A stretch of 64,000 bases of DNA. It comes from Flagellimonas spongiicola. GTDB lineage: Bacteria > Bacteroidota > Bacteroidia > Flavobacteriales > Flavobacteriaceae. The position numbers and the translations under genes were made by a program. The notes below the pieces were generated by a model, which saw only the letters and a list, made by a program, of their open reading frames with translations, was not told the origin of the DNA and ran no database searches. This document shows positions 54,099 to 62,063 of the stretch, piece after piece (position 1 is the first letter of the stretch; each line of letters starts with the position of its first letter). The stretch is from NCBI RefSeq assembly GCF_023502425.1, contig NZ_JAMFMA010000002.1:1106352-1170351 (forward strand), given 5' to 3'.

Positions 54099-54803
54099 AT
54101 GCAACCATCCAAAAATTACGTTGTCTTTAATGCAACAAACTATTCAAAAATGATAATGCAACAGCTATTTGTTGTTTCCATTTTCTTGCTCACCTCGGTA
54201 AGTTGGGCACAAGAAGAAACGGATTATATCGAATTCAATGATCGTAAAAATGTGGTCCATGGGGTCTATTTGGGGTTAACGACCCATTACGGTGAAATTG
54301 ATGGCAAAGACTCCTACATTGGAGGGCTTAAAATAGCCTATGTGGCCAATCGACAATTTGAAGTTGGTTTCGTTGGTAATTTCCTTTATTCGGAACAGGA
54401 CAACCCGCTTACGGTCAATGAAGATTTGATTGCGGTATACGGTGGATTGCATTTGGAACCCATCCTTTTTGGCGAAAACTTAGTGAGTATGTCTTTTCCT
54501 GTATTGATAGGAGCTGGAGCTGCAGGCTATTTGGGAAACAACTTTGATGATAGGGTTGATCCCGATTTTGATGATGATGATATTGATGCCGTTTTTGTCT
54601 TGGAACCTGGAGTTAATGTTCTTTTCAACATCTCTAGATATGTCCAATTAGAGGCCGGGGTTAAGTATCGTTTTTCCAGTAAACTGGACCTAGACTTGAA
54701 TCCGTTGGATAGAATTAATGGTTTCTCGGGTGGCGTAGGAGTGAAGTTAGGCGTATTCAACATGGGTAGAAATCGTTATAAAAAACAACTCAACAATGAA
54801 TAA
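54099..54803 (+). CDS. Outer-membrane beta-barrel protein
   Basis: 234 residues. The signal peptide begins at M18 or M20 (MIMQQLFVVSIFLLTSVSWAQ), so the real start may be 54150 or 54156. The mature part has alternating amphipathic strands with GGLKIAYVANRQFEVGFVGNF and a C-terminal VGVKLGVFNMG strand, as in small OMP/OmpW-like porins. An Asp-rich loop (DPDFDDDDIDAVF) in the middle may bind cations. Fourth gene of the sigma operon. Confidence 0.8.
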   Translation: MQPSKNYVVFNATNYSKMIMQQLFVVSIFLLTSVSWAQEETDYIEFNDRKNVVHGVYLGLTTHYGEIDGKDSYIGGLKIAYVANRQFEVGFVGNFLYSEQDNPLTVNEDLIAVYGGLHLEPILFGENLVSMSFPVLIGAGAAGYLGNNFDDRVDPDFDDDDIDAVFVLEPGVNVLFNISRYVQLEAGVKYRFSSKLDLDLNPLDRINGFSGGVGVKLGVFNMGRNRYKKQLNNE

Positions 54804-54990
54804 CAATCAATCAAAAAACGAACAGTCAGTTAATCACGACTTAGTAACCAAACATGTATTTACGGAAAATGGTGCCGTATTTGTTAGAAGCTCAGAAAAC
54901 TTGAATGCCGATGAATGGTCTTTGATCAATTTTCATTGGATGCCAGTTTTGGAGCTAGAGCGCGAATTGCGTTTCCCAGTCAATCAATAA
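54796..54990 (+). CDS. Small unknown protein, 64 residues
   Basis: No recognised family. The ATG overlaps the barrel gene by eight bases (ATGAATAA) and the next gene starts 20 bases later. The sequence is soluble, with a short acidic-hydrophobic stretch (VFVRSSENLNADEWSLINFHW) and an ELERELRFP tail. Its conserved position inside the sigma operon argues for a real gene, but I cannot assign a function. Confidence 0.6.
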   Translation: MNNNQSKNEQSVNHDLVTKHVFTENGAVFVRSSENLNADEWSLINFHWMPVLELERELRFPVNQ

Positions 54991-55010
54991 TCATCATATA
55001 AACGAACATC

Positions 55011-55844
55011 ATGAAATCAAAAAAAACTCTTTTGACAGCCACAGCTGCGGCTATTTTTCTATGCTCATGTACTACCGAAACCATTCGTGTTTCAGATGAA
55101 GTATCCACAAGGGAATATGGTTTTACAGATATTTCCAGTCTTACTGTAGCTACTGATTTTAAGGCTTATGTGCGGTTTTCGGATAACGAAGAACATGTAA
55201 GTATTACCGCCAATGAAAACATTTTCAGCAAGATCAGGATATACCAAGAGGGAGATAGGTTGACTGTCAAACTAAAAAACAATATCAACTTGAAAGGAAA
55301 GGAAACATTGAATCTATTTATTACCATGCGTGAGATAACGGATTTTAAGGTTTCCACTGATGCTGCTATCTACTTGGATGATCCGTTGAATGCTGGCTCC
55401 GTGACATTGGATATGAGCACAGACGGTTATTTTGAAGGAGATATTACGGCGGACGATTTTGATTTTCGGGCCTCTTCAGACAGTGATGCTGAGTTGTATC
55501 TGGATGCTGTTGACGTCAATTTAAATCTTTCCACTGGAGCCAAATTGGAAGGGGAGATGTATGCAGATTTTACTAGGGCACGTTTGAGTTCAGATAGCCG
55601 TGTTGAAGTCTTTGGAAAGATGAACGACTTGGATGCAGACCTGACCACGGATAGTAGATTTGGCGATTATGGATTGGAAGTGGAAGATTTGGTGATTTCA
55701 TTATCAGCAGATAGTGATGGGTACTTTACGGTAAATGAAACAATAGATGTAACTGCGAATACAGACAGTCGTCTGTTTTATAAAGGTGATGCGGAAATCA
55801 TTCGTCAACATTTATCCAGTGACGGTAGAGTGATTAAAAAATAA
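55011..55844 (+). CDS. GIN-domain (DUF2807) lipoprotein
   Basis: 277 residues. The lipobox FLCSC gives a mature Cys near residue 20 (AIFLCSCTTET). The rest is a repeated beta-strand pattern of DUF2807 head-GIN type (SSLTVATDFKAYVRFSDNEEH; KVSTDAAIYLDD; ARLSSDSRVEVFGKM; LFYKGDAEIIRQHLSSDGRV), probably a right-handed beta-helix. It has the same general fold class as the DUF4097-like protein in the same operon. Outer-membrane lipoprotein, function unknown. Confidence 0.82.
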   Translation: MKSKKTLLTATAAAIFLCSCTTETIRVSDEVSTREYGFTDISSLTVATDFKAYVRFSDNEEHVSITANENIFSKIRIYQEGDRLTVKLKNNINLKGKETLNLFITMREITDFKVSTDAAIYLDDPLNAGSVTLDMSTDGYFEGDITADDFDFRASSDSDAELYLDAVDVNLNLSTGAKLEGEMYADFTRARLSSDSRVEVFGKMNDLDADLTTDSRFGDYGLEVEDLVISLSADSDGYFTVNETIDVTANTDSRLFYKGDAEIIRQHLSSDGRVIKK

Positions 55845-55928
55845 TTTACGACACATTTTGTGCTCATAGTCAAGGGGTGCCATTGTTTATCTAGGTTTTT
55901 CTGAATAGCTTTAAAAAAAATCTAGGAA

Positions 55929-56525
55929 ATGGTAACCCCTAAGTTGTTGGAAGCCTATAGACTTTTTGATGAGGCTAATGGCGAAGACCCGAATAAGGAA
56001 GAGTTTGAAGGTAAGTCGTACCCAAAAGAACTGTTGTACGCCCTTCGAATGACTGAAATGCTCCAGGATTTTGAACCCAACGCCTCGGAAGTATTACTAT
56101 TGGCAGCTCGGTGCCAACATATTAGAAGATGGGAAATTTCAAGGGACCAGTACGAGAAAAATAGGCTGGGCTATCTAAGATGGCGGGAGGAGCTTAAACG
56201 ATTTCATGTCGAAGTAGCATCAAAGTTACTAGTAAAGGCTGGGTATAAAGAAGGTATCATAAAACAAGTTGGCAGTTTACTATTAAAAAGAAAGCTAAAG
56301 CAAAATAAAGAGTCACAGTGTTTGGAAGATGTTGTTTGTTTGGTGTTTCTAAAATTTTATTTTCTACCCTTTGCTGAAAAACACGATGAGCGCAAAATTA
56401 TAGCTATCCTTAAAAAAACATGGGGCAAAATGTCCGATGGAGGTCAAGAAACTGCCTTAAATTTGTCCTTACCTAAATCAGCAACCGACATAATAAATAA
56501 AGCATTGCAAAATGGAAAGGAATAA
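55929..56525 (+). CDS. DUF4202 family protein
   Basis: 198 residues, cytoplasmic. The opening LEAYRLFDEANGEDPN and ELLYALRMTEMLQDFEPNASEV, plus CQHIRRWEISRDQY, are the DUF4202 signature. The family often sits with sulfate-assimilation genes in Bacteroidota; here the next gene makes siroheme, the cofactor of sulfite and nitrite reductases, so a link to sulfur or nitrogen assimilation is inferred. It overlaps that gene by 14 bases. Confidence 0.85.
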   Translation: MVTPKLLEAYRLFDEANGEDPNKEEFEGKSYPKELLYALRMTEMLQDFEPNASEVLLLAARCQHIRRWEISRDQYEKNRLGYLRWREELKRFHVEVASKLLVKAGYKEGIIKQVGSLLLKRKLKQNKESQCLEDVVCLVFLKFYFLPFAEKHDERKIIAILKKTWGKMSDGGQETALNLSLPKSATDIINKALQNGKE

Positions 56526-57105
56526 TTTATACCCGATTTTTTTGAAAACCTCCAATCTAGAGGTGTTGATCGTTGGAGGAGGCAATGTAGGTTTGGAAAA
56601 ATTGACATTTCTACTAAAATCCAGTCCAGATGCCAAGGTGCAAATGATCGCATTGGAATTTTTGGCGGATACCATTGAACTAGCCAATTCCCATACTGTT
56701 GAAATGATCCGAGCGGCTTATGATGAAGAATATTTGAAAGGGAAACATATGGTTATTGCATGTACAGATAAACCAGAAGTTAACGAGCGTGTATATAGGG
56801 ATTGCCGGGCGCGTAATATTCTAGTAAACGTAGCCGATAACCCACCATTTTGTGATTTTTATATGGGGGGAATTGTGACAAAAGGCAATGTGAAAGTTGC
56901 AATTTCTACCAATGGAAAATCCCCAACTACAGCAAAGCGACTACGTCAGTTTTTTGAGGATGTAATTCCAGATAACATTGATGATTTGGTAAAGAATTTA
57001 AATGAATATAGGAAAACATTGAAAGGTGACTTTGAGGATAAAGTAGATGCATTGAATAAGTTCACTCAAAGTCTGGTAGATAAATCTGATTCCGGTAAAA
57101 CCTGA
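56512..57105 (+). CDS. Precorrin-2 dehydrogenase / sirohydrochlorin ferrochelatase-like (siroheme synthase N-domain)
   Basis: 197 residues. Residues about 13-110 are a Rossmann unit with VGGGNVGLEKLTFLL, and about 110-150 the ferrochelatase-type FYMGGIVTKGNVKVAISTNGKSP segment. The size matches Met8p/CysG N-domain proteins without the uroporphyrinogen methyltransferase part. It would oxidise precorrin-2 and insert iron into sirohydrochlorin. No cobA or reductase gene follows; the convergent LytTR gene starts 19 bases away. Confidence 0.88.
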   Translation: MERNNLYPIFLKTSNLEVLIVGGGNVGLEKLTFLLKSSPDAKVQMIALEFLADTIELANSHTVEMIRAAYDEEYLKGKHMVIACTDKPEVNERVYRDCRARNILVNVADNPPFCDFYMGGIVTKGNVKVAISTNGKSPTTAKRLRQFFEDVIPDNIDDLVKNLNEYRKTLKGDFEDKVDALNKFTQSLVDKSDSGKT

Positions 57106-57123
57106 TTGGTATTTGAATAAAAA

Positions 57124-57876
57124 CTACAACCGTTTCATGGCCTCGATAAGATCATCCTTTTTCCTAGGCGATAGACTAACATGACTATCGTTGCTCATGA
57201 TTATGTAGCCACCATCCGCTTTGATGTACTTTTTTACTTCTTTTAGGTTGATAAGGTAACTGTTGTGTACGCGCATAAAATGATGATCTGCCAACAACAT
57301 TTCATACTCTTTTAAGTGTTTACTGACCATTAAGGTACTCTTGTTTTTCAATAGGAATGAGGTGTAGGACCCATCTGCTTTACAAACGATGATTTCTTCT
57401 ATCGCAATAAACTCCATTCCAATTGTTGTGGCTAGGCAGATTTTCTCTTGTCTATAACTCTCTTTGGAAAGATTTTGCATCAGCGTATCGATTTGCTCAC
57501 GATAAATTCCAGTATCCACTCTGTTTCTTGCCTTTTCTACCGCTTGTTTAAGTTCATCCAAATCAATGGGTTTTAATAGGTAATCCAATGAACTGAATTT
57601 TATGGCTTTTATGGCATATTTTTCAAATGCTGTGGTAAAGATGACTTCAAAGCTTGGATTCTTTATTTGCTCTAGGACGTCAAAACCTTGTCCGCTTTGT
57701 AGTTCAATATCCAAAAAAACAACATCCGGATTAACCACGGATAAAACTTTTACAGCTTCTGTAACATTCCCTGCCGTAGCTAGTACTTTTACATCTTTAC
57801 AGAATTCTTCGAGCATGGCTTTTAAAGTTTCCCTACTCTTTTTTTCGTCTTCTACGATTACAACTTTTAGAATCAT
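57124..57876 (-). CDS. LytTR-family response regulator
   Basis: 250 residues. The N-terminal receiver (about 1-120) has acidic EDE near residue 10, phospho-acceptor Asp in VVFLDIELQSG (about 56) and the KP motif in YLLKPIDLDEL (about 104). The C-terminal LytTR DNA-binding domain (about 150-250) has AIEEIIVCKADGSYT and FMRVHNSYLINLKEV, and ends VSLSPRKKDDLIEAM. No histidine kinase adjoins it; the upstream region is a gene-poor 450-base stretch. Regulated targets are unknown. Confidence 0.9.
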   Translation of the reverse strand: MILKVVIVEDEKKSRETLKAMLEEFCKDVKVLATAGNVTEAVKVLSVVNPDVVFLDIELQSGQGFDVLEQIKNPSFEVIFTTAFEKYAIKAIKFSSLDYLLKPIDLDELKQAVEKARNRVDTGIYREQIDTLMQNLSKESYRQEKICLATTIGMEFIAIEEIIVCKADGSYTSFLLKNKSTLMVSKHLKEYEMLLADHHFMRVHNSYLINLKEVKKYIKADGGYIIMSNDSHVSLSPRKKDDLIEAMKRL

Positions 57877-58371
57877 TTTGTTGTTTTTAGTACAACCAGA
57901 GTTTCAAATTTTTCTCAGATCCAAGCGGATATCAGTCATCGTGGCGATGAAACTGTTATCTTTTAGCTTGTATTATTTTGAGTAATTGACGCAGTTTGGG
58001 GGCTAAATACGATTAGCTTTCAAAATAGTGCAATTATTTGGCAATTACCATAGAAAAACTAGGGATTTTATCCAATTCATTATGCGTAAAAAGCACAACC
58101 TAGTTGTTTTGGGGGAAGAAAATAGGATTTAAGATTTATGCATTTTACCCATGTTATATTTTTTAATTAAAACTCGCCAAGTTCCTGATAAGGACTGCCA
58201 AAACGCAGCATAACCCCATACCCGTGCTCAGCATTGTCCTTATTTGTACTATTGGCGAGTTAGTTTAGAAATCATTTATTAACTAAGCTAAAAGTAGGTT
58301 TCGGTTAGCATTTTTAACGTGCAGATTTGACGTATCCCTGTTTTGAATTGACCAATGACCTTTTTCTGGCA
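57877..58371. other. Gene-poor 495-base region containing a structured-RNA candidate
   Basis: No convincing gene. It holds the LytTR promoter, a nested stem-loop at 58171-58261 reported separately, and a small GCTAA/TTAGC hairpin followed by TTTTT at 58287-58315 that could end a plus-strand transcript. Confidence 0.5.
58171..58261. ncRNA. Candidate structured RNA (nested stem-loop), class unknown
   Basis: A perfect 10-bp outer stem AACTCGCCAA (58171-58180) / TTGGCGAGTT (58252-58261) encloses a perfect 8-bp stem ATAAGGAC (58188-58195) / GTCCTTAT (58236-58243), with an asymmetric internal loop between and a third weak hairpin AGCA / TGCT inside carrying a C-rich loop (TAACCCCATACCCG). No coding frame explains it and it has no U-run typical of a terminator on the plus strand. 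It may be a small RNA of a flavobacterial family such as Flavo-1, but I could not confirm any family or the strand. Confidence 0.45.
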
Positions 58372-58560
58372 ATGGATTTTGGTCACAATGAAAATTCCCA
58401 CAATTTCTTTACCAAAAAAAGAACCACTGCAGTACCAAATCCCCGATATCAGAATTTGGAAACCTACAGTGGTCAGCTAAACTTGCGTCCATGGGTAAAC
58501 AACAAGTTCTGGTTAGCAGCCCGTGGGCTAGAAGTTTATTTAGATTCTAAAAAACGGTAA
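58372..58560 (+). CDS. Possible small protein, 62 residues, unknown
   Basis: Frame from ATG 58372 (TTG 58327 is an upstream alternative). The sequence is basic and looks protein-like at its end (PRYQNLETYSGQLNLRPW, then KFWLAARGLEVYLDSKKR) but matches no family I recognise. It overlaps the 3' end of the convergent collagen-like gene by 25 bases. It may be a gene remnant or a false frame. Confidence 0.25.
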   Translation: MDFGHNENSHNFFTKKRTTAVPNPRYQNLETYSGQLNLRPWVNNKFWLAARGLEVYLDSKKR

Positions 58561-59483
58561 AATGGAGCCATTTTTTCTTCATATGTCATGCTATCCCAAT
58601 CCAATTGCTTACTGCTAACTGCAGCTTTAGTGGTTACAGAAAGCTCAATTTTTTCGGTTTCAATAACAAGCAATGGTCTTAGGTCCTCAGCTGTATTTTC
58701 ACTTGATAGAATGGTAATTGAACCACCGGTATCGGCATTATCACCGTCTAATCGTAGACGAATACCTTTGTTGGATACATCGTTGCAAATCCATTCTTCT
58801 ACAACACTTCTCGGTAATAGAATAGGTAACCAACCTGACACGGAAGTAGAAAATCCTTGAGTGCCAACATTGTATTGAATTGAGTAATTATCCGTTCCTG
58901 GAAATAGTCCTGTCCAACTATTGCTTTCTCCTCCTTTGGCATCCCAAGCATCAGGTATACTTGCATTTCCCCAAGTAACTTCCTCTTCAACAAATAGCGG
59001 ATCTTCATCATTGTAAAATCCAACTTTTATATATAATGATTCAGAATCGTTATAAAAGTCTGATACATATACATATAGAATCGCTTGATTAAGGTGAAAT
59101 GCACTACTACAGTCTTGATTATTTTCAATTAATGCCGATGAAATTTCTTGGGAAATATTATCAAACCTGAATAATGAATACTCGGTATCTACTGAACCTT
59201 CAGCAAAGGAAATAGCAGTTGTTATTCCATTATCACCATTGTCAGTCCCACCGATATTGTCTATGGTTGCATCTTGAGTCCCGGAGTATCCCTTAAATCC
59301 ATTTTGGAAATAAAAATCCACATTGGGTTTGTCTTCTCCAGGCTCACCTTGAGGTCCGGTCTCTCCTTGAATAGAATCTCCTTTAGGGCCGGGTTCCCCA
59401 GGTTTTCCATCTTCTCCCGAACATGAGAAAAATGCTAAGGATGTTAAAGCAAAACCTAGCATACATAATCTACTTAATTTCAT
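58536..59483 (-). CDS. Collagen-like-repeat lipoprotein with DNRLRE-type C-terminal region
   Basis: 315 residues from ATG 59483 (an upstream in-frame start at 59516 is rejected). A signal peptide with lipobox AFFSC (about 17-21) is followed by a short collagen-type G-x-y stretch (GKPGEPGPKGDSIQGETG, about 26-43), and then a beta-rich domain (about 60-290) of the type found in DNRLRE surface proteins. C-terminal WDSMTYEEKMAPFYRF is unusual and charged. Likely an outer-membrane-anchored surface protein; the function of the collagen stretch is unknown. Confidence 0.75.
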   Translation of the reverse strand: MKLSRLCMLGFALTSLAFFSCSGEDGKPGEPGPKGDSIQGETGPQGEPGEDKPNVDFYFQNGFKGYSGTQDATIDNIGGTDNGDNGITTAISFAEGSVDTEYSLFRFDNISQEISSALIENNQDCSSAFHLNQAILYVYVSDFYNDSESLYIKVGFYNDEDPLFVEEEVTWGNASIPDAWDAKGGESNSWTGLFPGTDNYSIQYNVGTQGFSTSVSGWLPILLPRSVVEEWICNDVSNKGIRLRLDGDNADTGGSITILSSENTAEDLRPLLVIETEKIELSVTTKAAVSSKQLDWDSMTYEEKMAPFYRFLESK

Positions 59484-59622
59484 TCTAATATTTTTTAATG
59501 GGTTTACTAGTCTCAAAAGTAAATGCAGTTGAAATGCCCATACCTCACCAATTGATCGTTACCCATTATGAATTGACGGTTGACAGGTTTCAATGAACAA
59601 TCGTTAAATAATGGTGGTGGAA

Positions 59623-60252
59623 TTAGGACACAATCTGGGTGAATTTTGTTAGCATTGCTGCTGATGATTCGGAATTTGACGAATCTGCAGATTGTTTTAA
59701 ACTATTGTAATAGGAAAGAACAGATTCATAATTAGCAAGATTTACTCCGGCACTTAATAGTGATTTATGTGTTCTGGTCTTAAAGGATTCTTTGCCGTTG
59801 CGCTCCAAAACATTAGCCTGACTGGGTTTGATAATTATGATTTTCAAAGTTTTGGCATGCCAAGCAGGAACGTGATAATTGGATACACCATCCTTTAAAC
59901 ATTTAAACGTCACATATACTTTGCCCGTATTTTTATATACTTGTGCAGTGTAGTCCTGAGCTATATTGTTTAAAGGCAATTTAAGATGGCCGTCCTCAGA
60001 TTCCAGATAAAATAAAATTGGACAATAGCCTAAAACTTCATCCGTGATTTGTGGTACGTTTAGTGATATGGACCAACTAGGTAGTTGAGATGCCAAATCA
60101 AATGATAGCAATTCCACATAATTATTGACTCGTGAGGATTTTGCTTTTTTGACCTTATGAAGAAAATCCAATGATTTATGGTAGAGATATATGGGATATC
60201 CAATAATTAAGGATGCGCAAAAAAGGGACCAAATGATAGTTAATTGATGCAT
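59623..60252 (-). CDS. Membrane-anchored protein of unknown function
   Basis: 209 residues, no recognised family. One N-terminal hydrophobic segment (about 5-24, IIWSLFCASLIIGYPIYLY) would anchor it, with the remainder outside or inside the membrane. The centre is beta-rich (GYCPILFYLESEDGHLKLPL; GKVYVTFKCLKDG) and the C-terminus is Ser-rich (SADSSNSESSAA). No catalytic motif. It stands alone between the collagen-like gene and the 60415-60807 gene. Confidence 0.6.
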   Translation of the reverse strand: MHQLTIIWSLFCASLIIGYPIYLYHKSLDFLHKVKKAKSSRVNNYVELLSFDLASQLPSWSISLNVPQITDEVLGYCPILFYLESEDGHLKLPLNNIAQDYTAQVYKNTGKVYVTFKCLKDGVSNYHVPAWHAKTLKIIIIKPSQANVLERNGKESFKTRTHKSLLSAGVNLANYESVLSYYNSLKQSADSSNSESSAAMLTKFTQIVS

Positions 60253-60327
60253 AACGTATAAATTGATAAAGTTTGGGACATATTCATATATCTAATTAAC
60301 GATACTTTATACGCAATTCTATAGCTG

Positions 60328-60486
60328 AATGGACGTAGACAGATTATCAATTGACGAAAACACTCTTATCGATGAAATGCACGAATTTCCGGATAAAGTG
60401 CAAGAGCAAGCGGATTATCCACTTGCTCTTATGTTCTTAATCTCTTCCAACTGCTGCAGTTCTCCAACCACTTTGTCCACGTCATA
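60328..60486 (+). pseudogene. Short open frame, possible remnant of a lost gene
   Basis: A 52-codon frame from ATG 60328. Its first 34 codons (MDVDRLSIDENTLIDEMHE, then FPDKVQEQADYPLAL) have a protein-like, acidic composition, but from about 60427 it runs antisense through the 3' end of the next gene and looks random. It could be the 5' end of a decayed gene. Not supported by any family. Confidence 0.2.
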
Positions 60487-60807
60487 ATTAGCAATTCTTC
60501 TAGAGCTGTAGTTTCGCTTAATATCATTCACAAAAATGTGTATTTCAAGTGTGTAATAGTTTTCAAGTTCAAAGATTGGGTCGTCTGGCATTGGTATCCG
60601 CTCCTTTACACTTTGTTTGCCATAGGATCTTGCGTTATACACAATTTTATGGTTGTTTTCGTTTGGATCAGTCCATTCAATGGTGACTTCAATAAAATTA
60701 TCCATACGTTCTCTAAGCTTATACGTAGCTCTTCTAGGGATGTTTCCATTTTCATATTCGGATTTCACTAGATTCAATATCCATTTCTCAAGAAAATTCT
60801 CCTTCAT
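60415..60807 (-). CDS. Unknown soluble protein, 130 residues
   Basis: No recognised family. Charged, mixed alpha/beta composition with no signal peptide: an N-terminal helix (MKENFLEKWILNLVKSEYE), a beta-rich middle (FIEVTIEWTDPNENNHKIVY; YYTLEIHIFVNDIKRNY) and a C-terminal helix (KVVGELQQLEEIKNI). A stem-loop (AAGAGCAAG / CTTGCTCTT, 60403-60431) overlaps its stop and may be its terminator, without a T-run. Confidence 0.55.
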   Translation of the reverse strand: MKENFLEKWILNLVKSEYENGNIPRRATYKLRERMDNFIEVTIEWTDPNENNHKIVYNARSYGKQSVKERIPMPDDPIFELENYYTLEIHIFVNDIKRNYSSRRIANYDVDKVVGELQQLEEIKNIRASG

Positions 60808-61044
60808 TTGTTCAAATTGATTTAATGTTTGATTTCCTTCCTTTATTGGAAGTGTTCTAATTCAAGGTTGAAAATGGGTTCCCTATAAATTGCCTGCGTT
60901 TGCAGTGAACAGGATGATAAAGTGCACTAAGCACCTTTGTGGTTCTGGGAACTATGGGTTATGAAGGTTGAAGGTACCTGGGTTAGGGGGTAAGAAGTAC
61001 GTAGGTTTTGTTCCTGTTCGGATTTGGGCGTTTTTGTCTTTATT
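60808..61044. other. 237-base gap
   Basis: No gene, repeat or convincing signal seen. It separates two minus-strand genes, and carries G-rich stretches (AGGTACCTGGGTTAGGGGG near 60971-60990). Confidence 0.4.
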
Positions 61045-62049
61045 TCATTTTAATTTGTCGTTTAAAAATTTTAAAGTATTTGCTCTTGCTTCTTCACTTT
61101 GTTTGAGTCCATCATCGTCAAAACCATGTCCTACATTAGAATAAATTTTAGACTCAATGGGGTATCCTTTTTCTTGTAACAATGCTATCATACATAAGGT
61201 GTTTTCGGTCAAGTAACCATCTTCTGGTACTTGATAAAGGGTTGGGGTTTTATTCGCATATATGTTCTCCTTAGGAGCATCTTCATCGCAGGGGTTTTTG
61301 CCCCAATATCCATTTCCCATGGAACCTCCGTAGAAGATTATTCCTGCAGCAAAATTTACATCCTCGGTTTTATTTACTGGGGTTTTCACACCGGAGGATT
61401 CCCCATACTCTTTTCCGCTGAAACTTTGCGTCCATGACCAATCATCCGGTGCCAATGAATCATCAAACAATGTGGCCGCAACAGAATTTCCGCCATGTGA
61501 GAAACCTAACAATGCTATTTTGGATTTATCAACTATTGAATTTCCAGAATCATCTTTTAAACCAGTCAATACCTTGTTGGCCATATGGGCATCTTTAGGA
61601 CGTACAAACTCGGAACTAATTTTAAAAACTTTCGGCGGTTCTTTCCATTCGCCCTTTCGCTCATCTGTTCCACGCCCTGAATAGCTATCAGGAAAAATGG
61701 CTGCATAACCGTTATTATTAAGAATTGCCTGCCATTCTTCAAATTGTCTGGATAACTCACCTAAATCAGGATCGTCGTCCTTCCATAATCCTCCAGACCC
61801 ATGCAACACAACCACAGCGGGTAGTGGTAGTTGGTTATCAGTTCTTGATAAATCCGGTATTGATATAAACATTGGAACTTTATCTCCTTCCACCAATACC
61901 TCTACAATGGTATCGGTTGATTTGCCGGTTAATATTACATTAGTGTTTAAACCAGACAAATCATCTCCTTTACTGCAGAAGCTGAGAAACACTAGGGCAA
62001 CACAGCTTAAAAATGATTTGAGTAATAATTTAAATTCGTTTTTTTTCAT
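61045..62049 (-). CDS. Dienelactone-hydrolase-like alpha/beta-hydrolase lipoprotein
   Basis: 334 residues from ATG 62049 (an upstream in-frame start would overlap the SprF-like gene). Signal peptide with lipobox LSFCSK (about 22-27). An alpha/beta hydrolase fold with oxyanion VVLHGSGGLW (about 80), nucleophile elbow GFSHGG (about 183-188) and catalytic His in NVGHGFDDD (about 310). The acid residue is probably in the intervening CNED-like loop. Secreted hydrolase of ester or lactone bonds; the substrate is unknown. Downstream of a PorP/SprF gene by 14 bases. Confidence 0.83.
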   Translation of the reverse strand: MKKNEFKLLLKSFLSCVALVFLSFCSKGDDLSGLNTNVILTGKSTDTIVEVLVEGDKVPMFISIPDLSRTDNQLPLPAVVVLHGSGGLWKDDDPDLGELSRQFEEWQAILNNNGYAAIFPDSYSGRGTDERKGEWKEPPKVFKISSEFVRPKDAHMANKVLTGLKDDSGNSIVDKSKIALLGFSHGGNSVAATLFDDSLAPDDWSWTQSFSGKEYGESSGVKTPVNKTEDVNFAAGIIFYGGSMGNGYWGKNPCDEDAPKENIYANKTPTLYQVPEDGYLTENTLCMIALLQEKGYPIESKIYSNVGHGFDDDGLKQSEEARANTLKFLNDKLK

Positions 62050-62063
62050 TTTACATTCTTTCA

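Noticed and set aside
54099..54150. Start of the barrel gene at 54099
   Set aside because: Kept as the feature boundary, but not trusted; the signal peptide begins at 54150/54156, so the first 17 residues may be untranslated.
58287..58315. Strong terminator after the structured element
   Set aside because: The stem has only five pairs, too weak to call as a terminator on its own.
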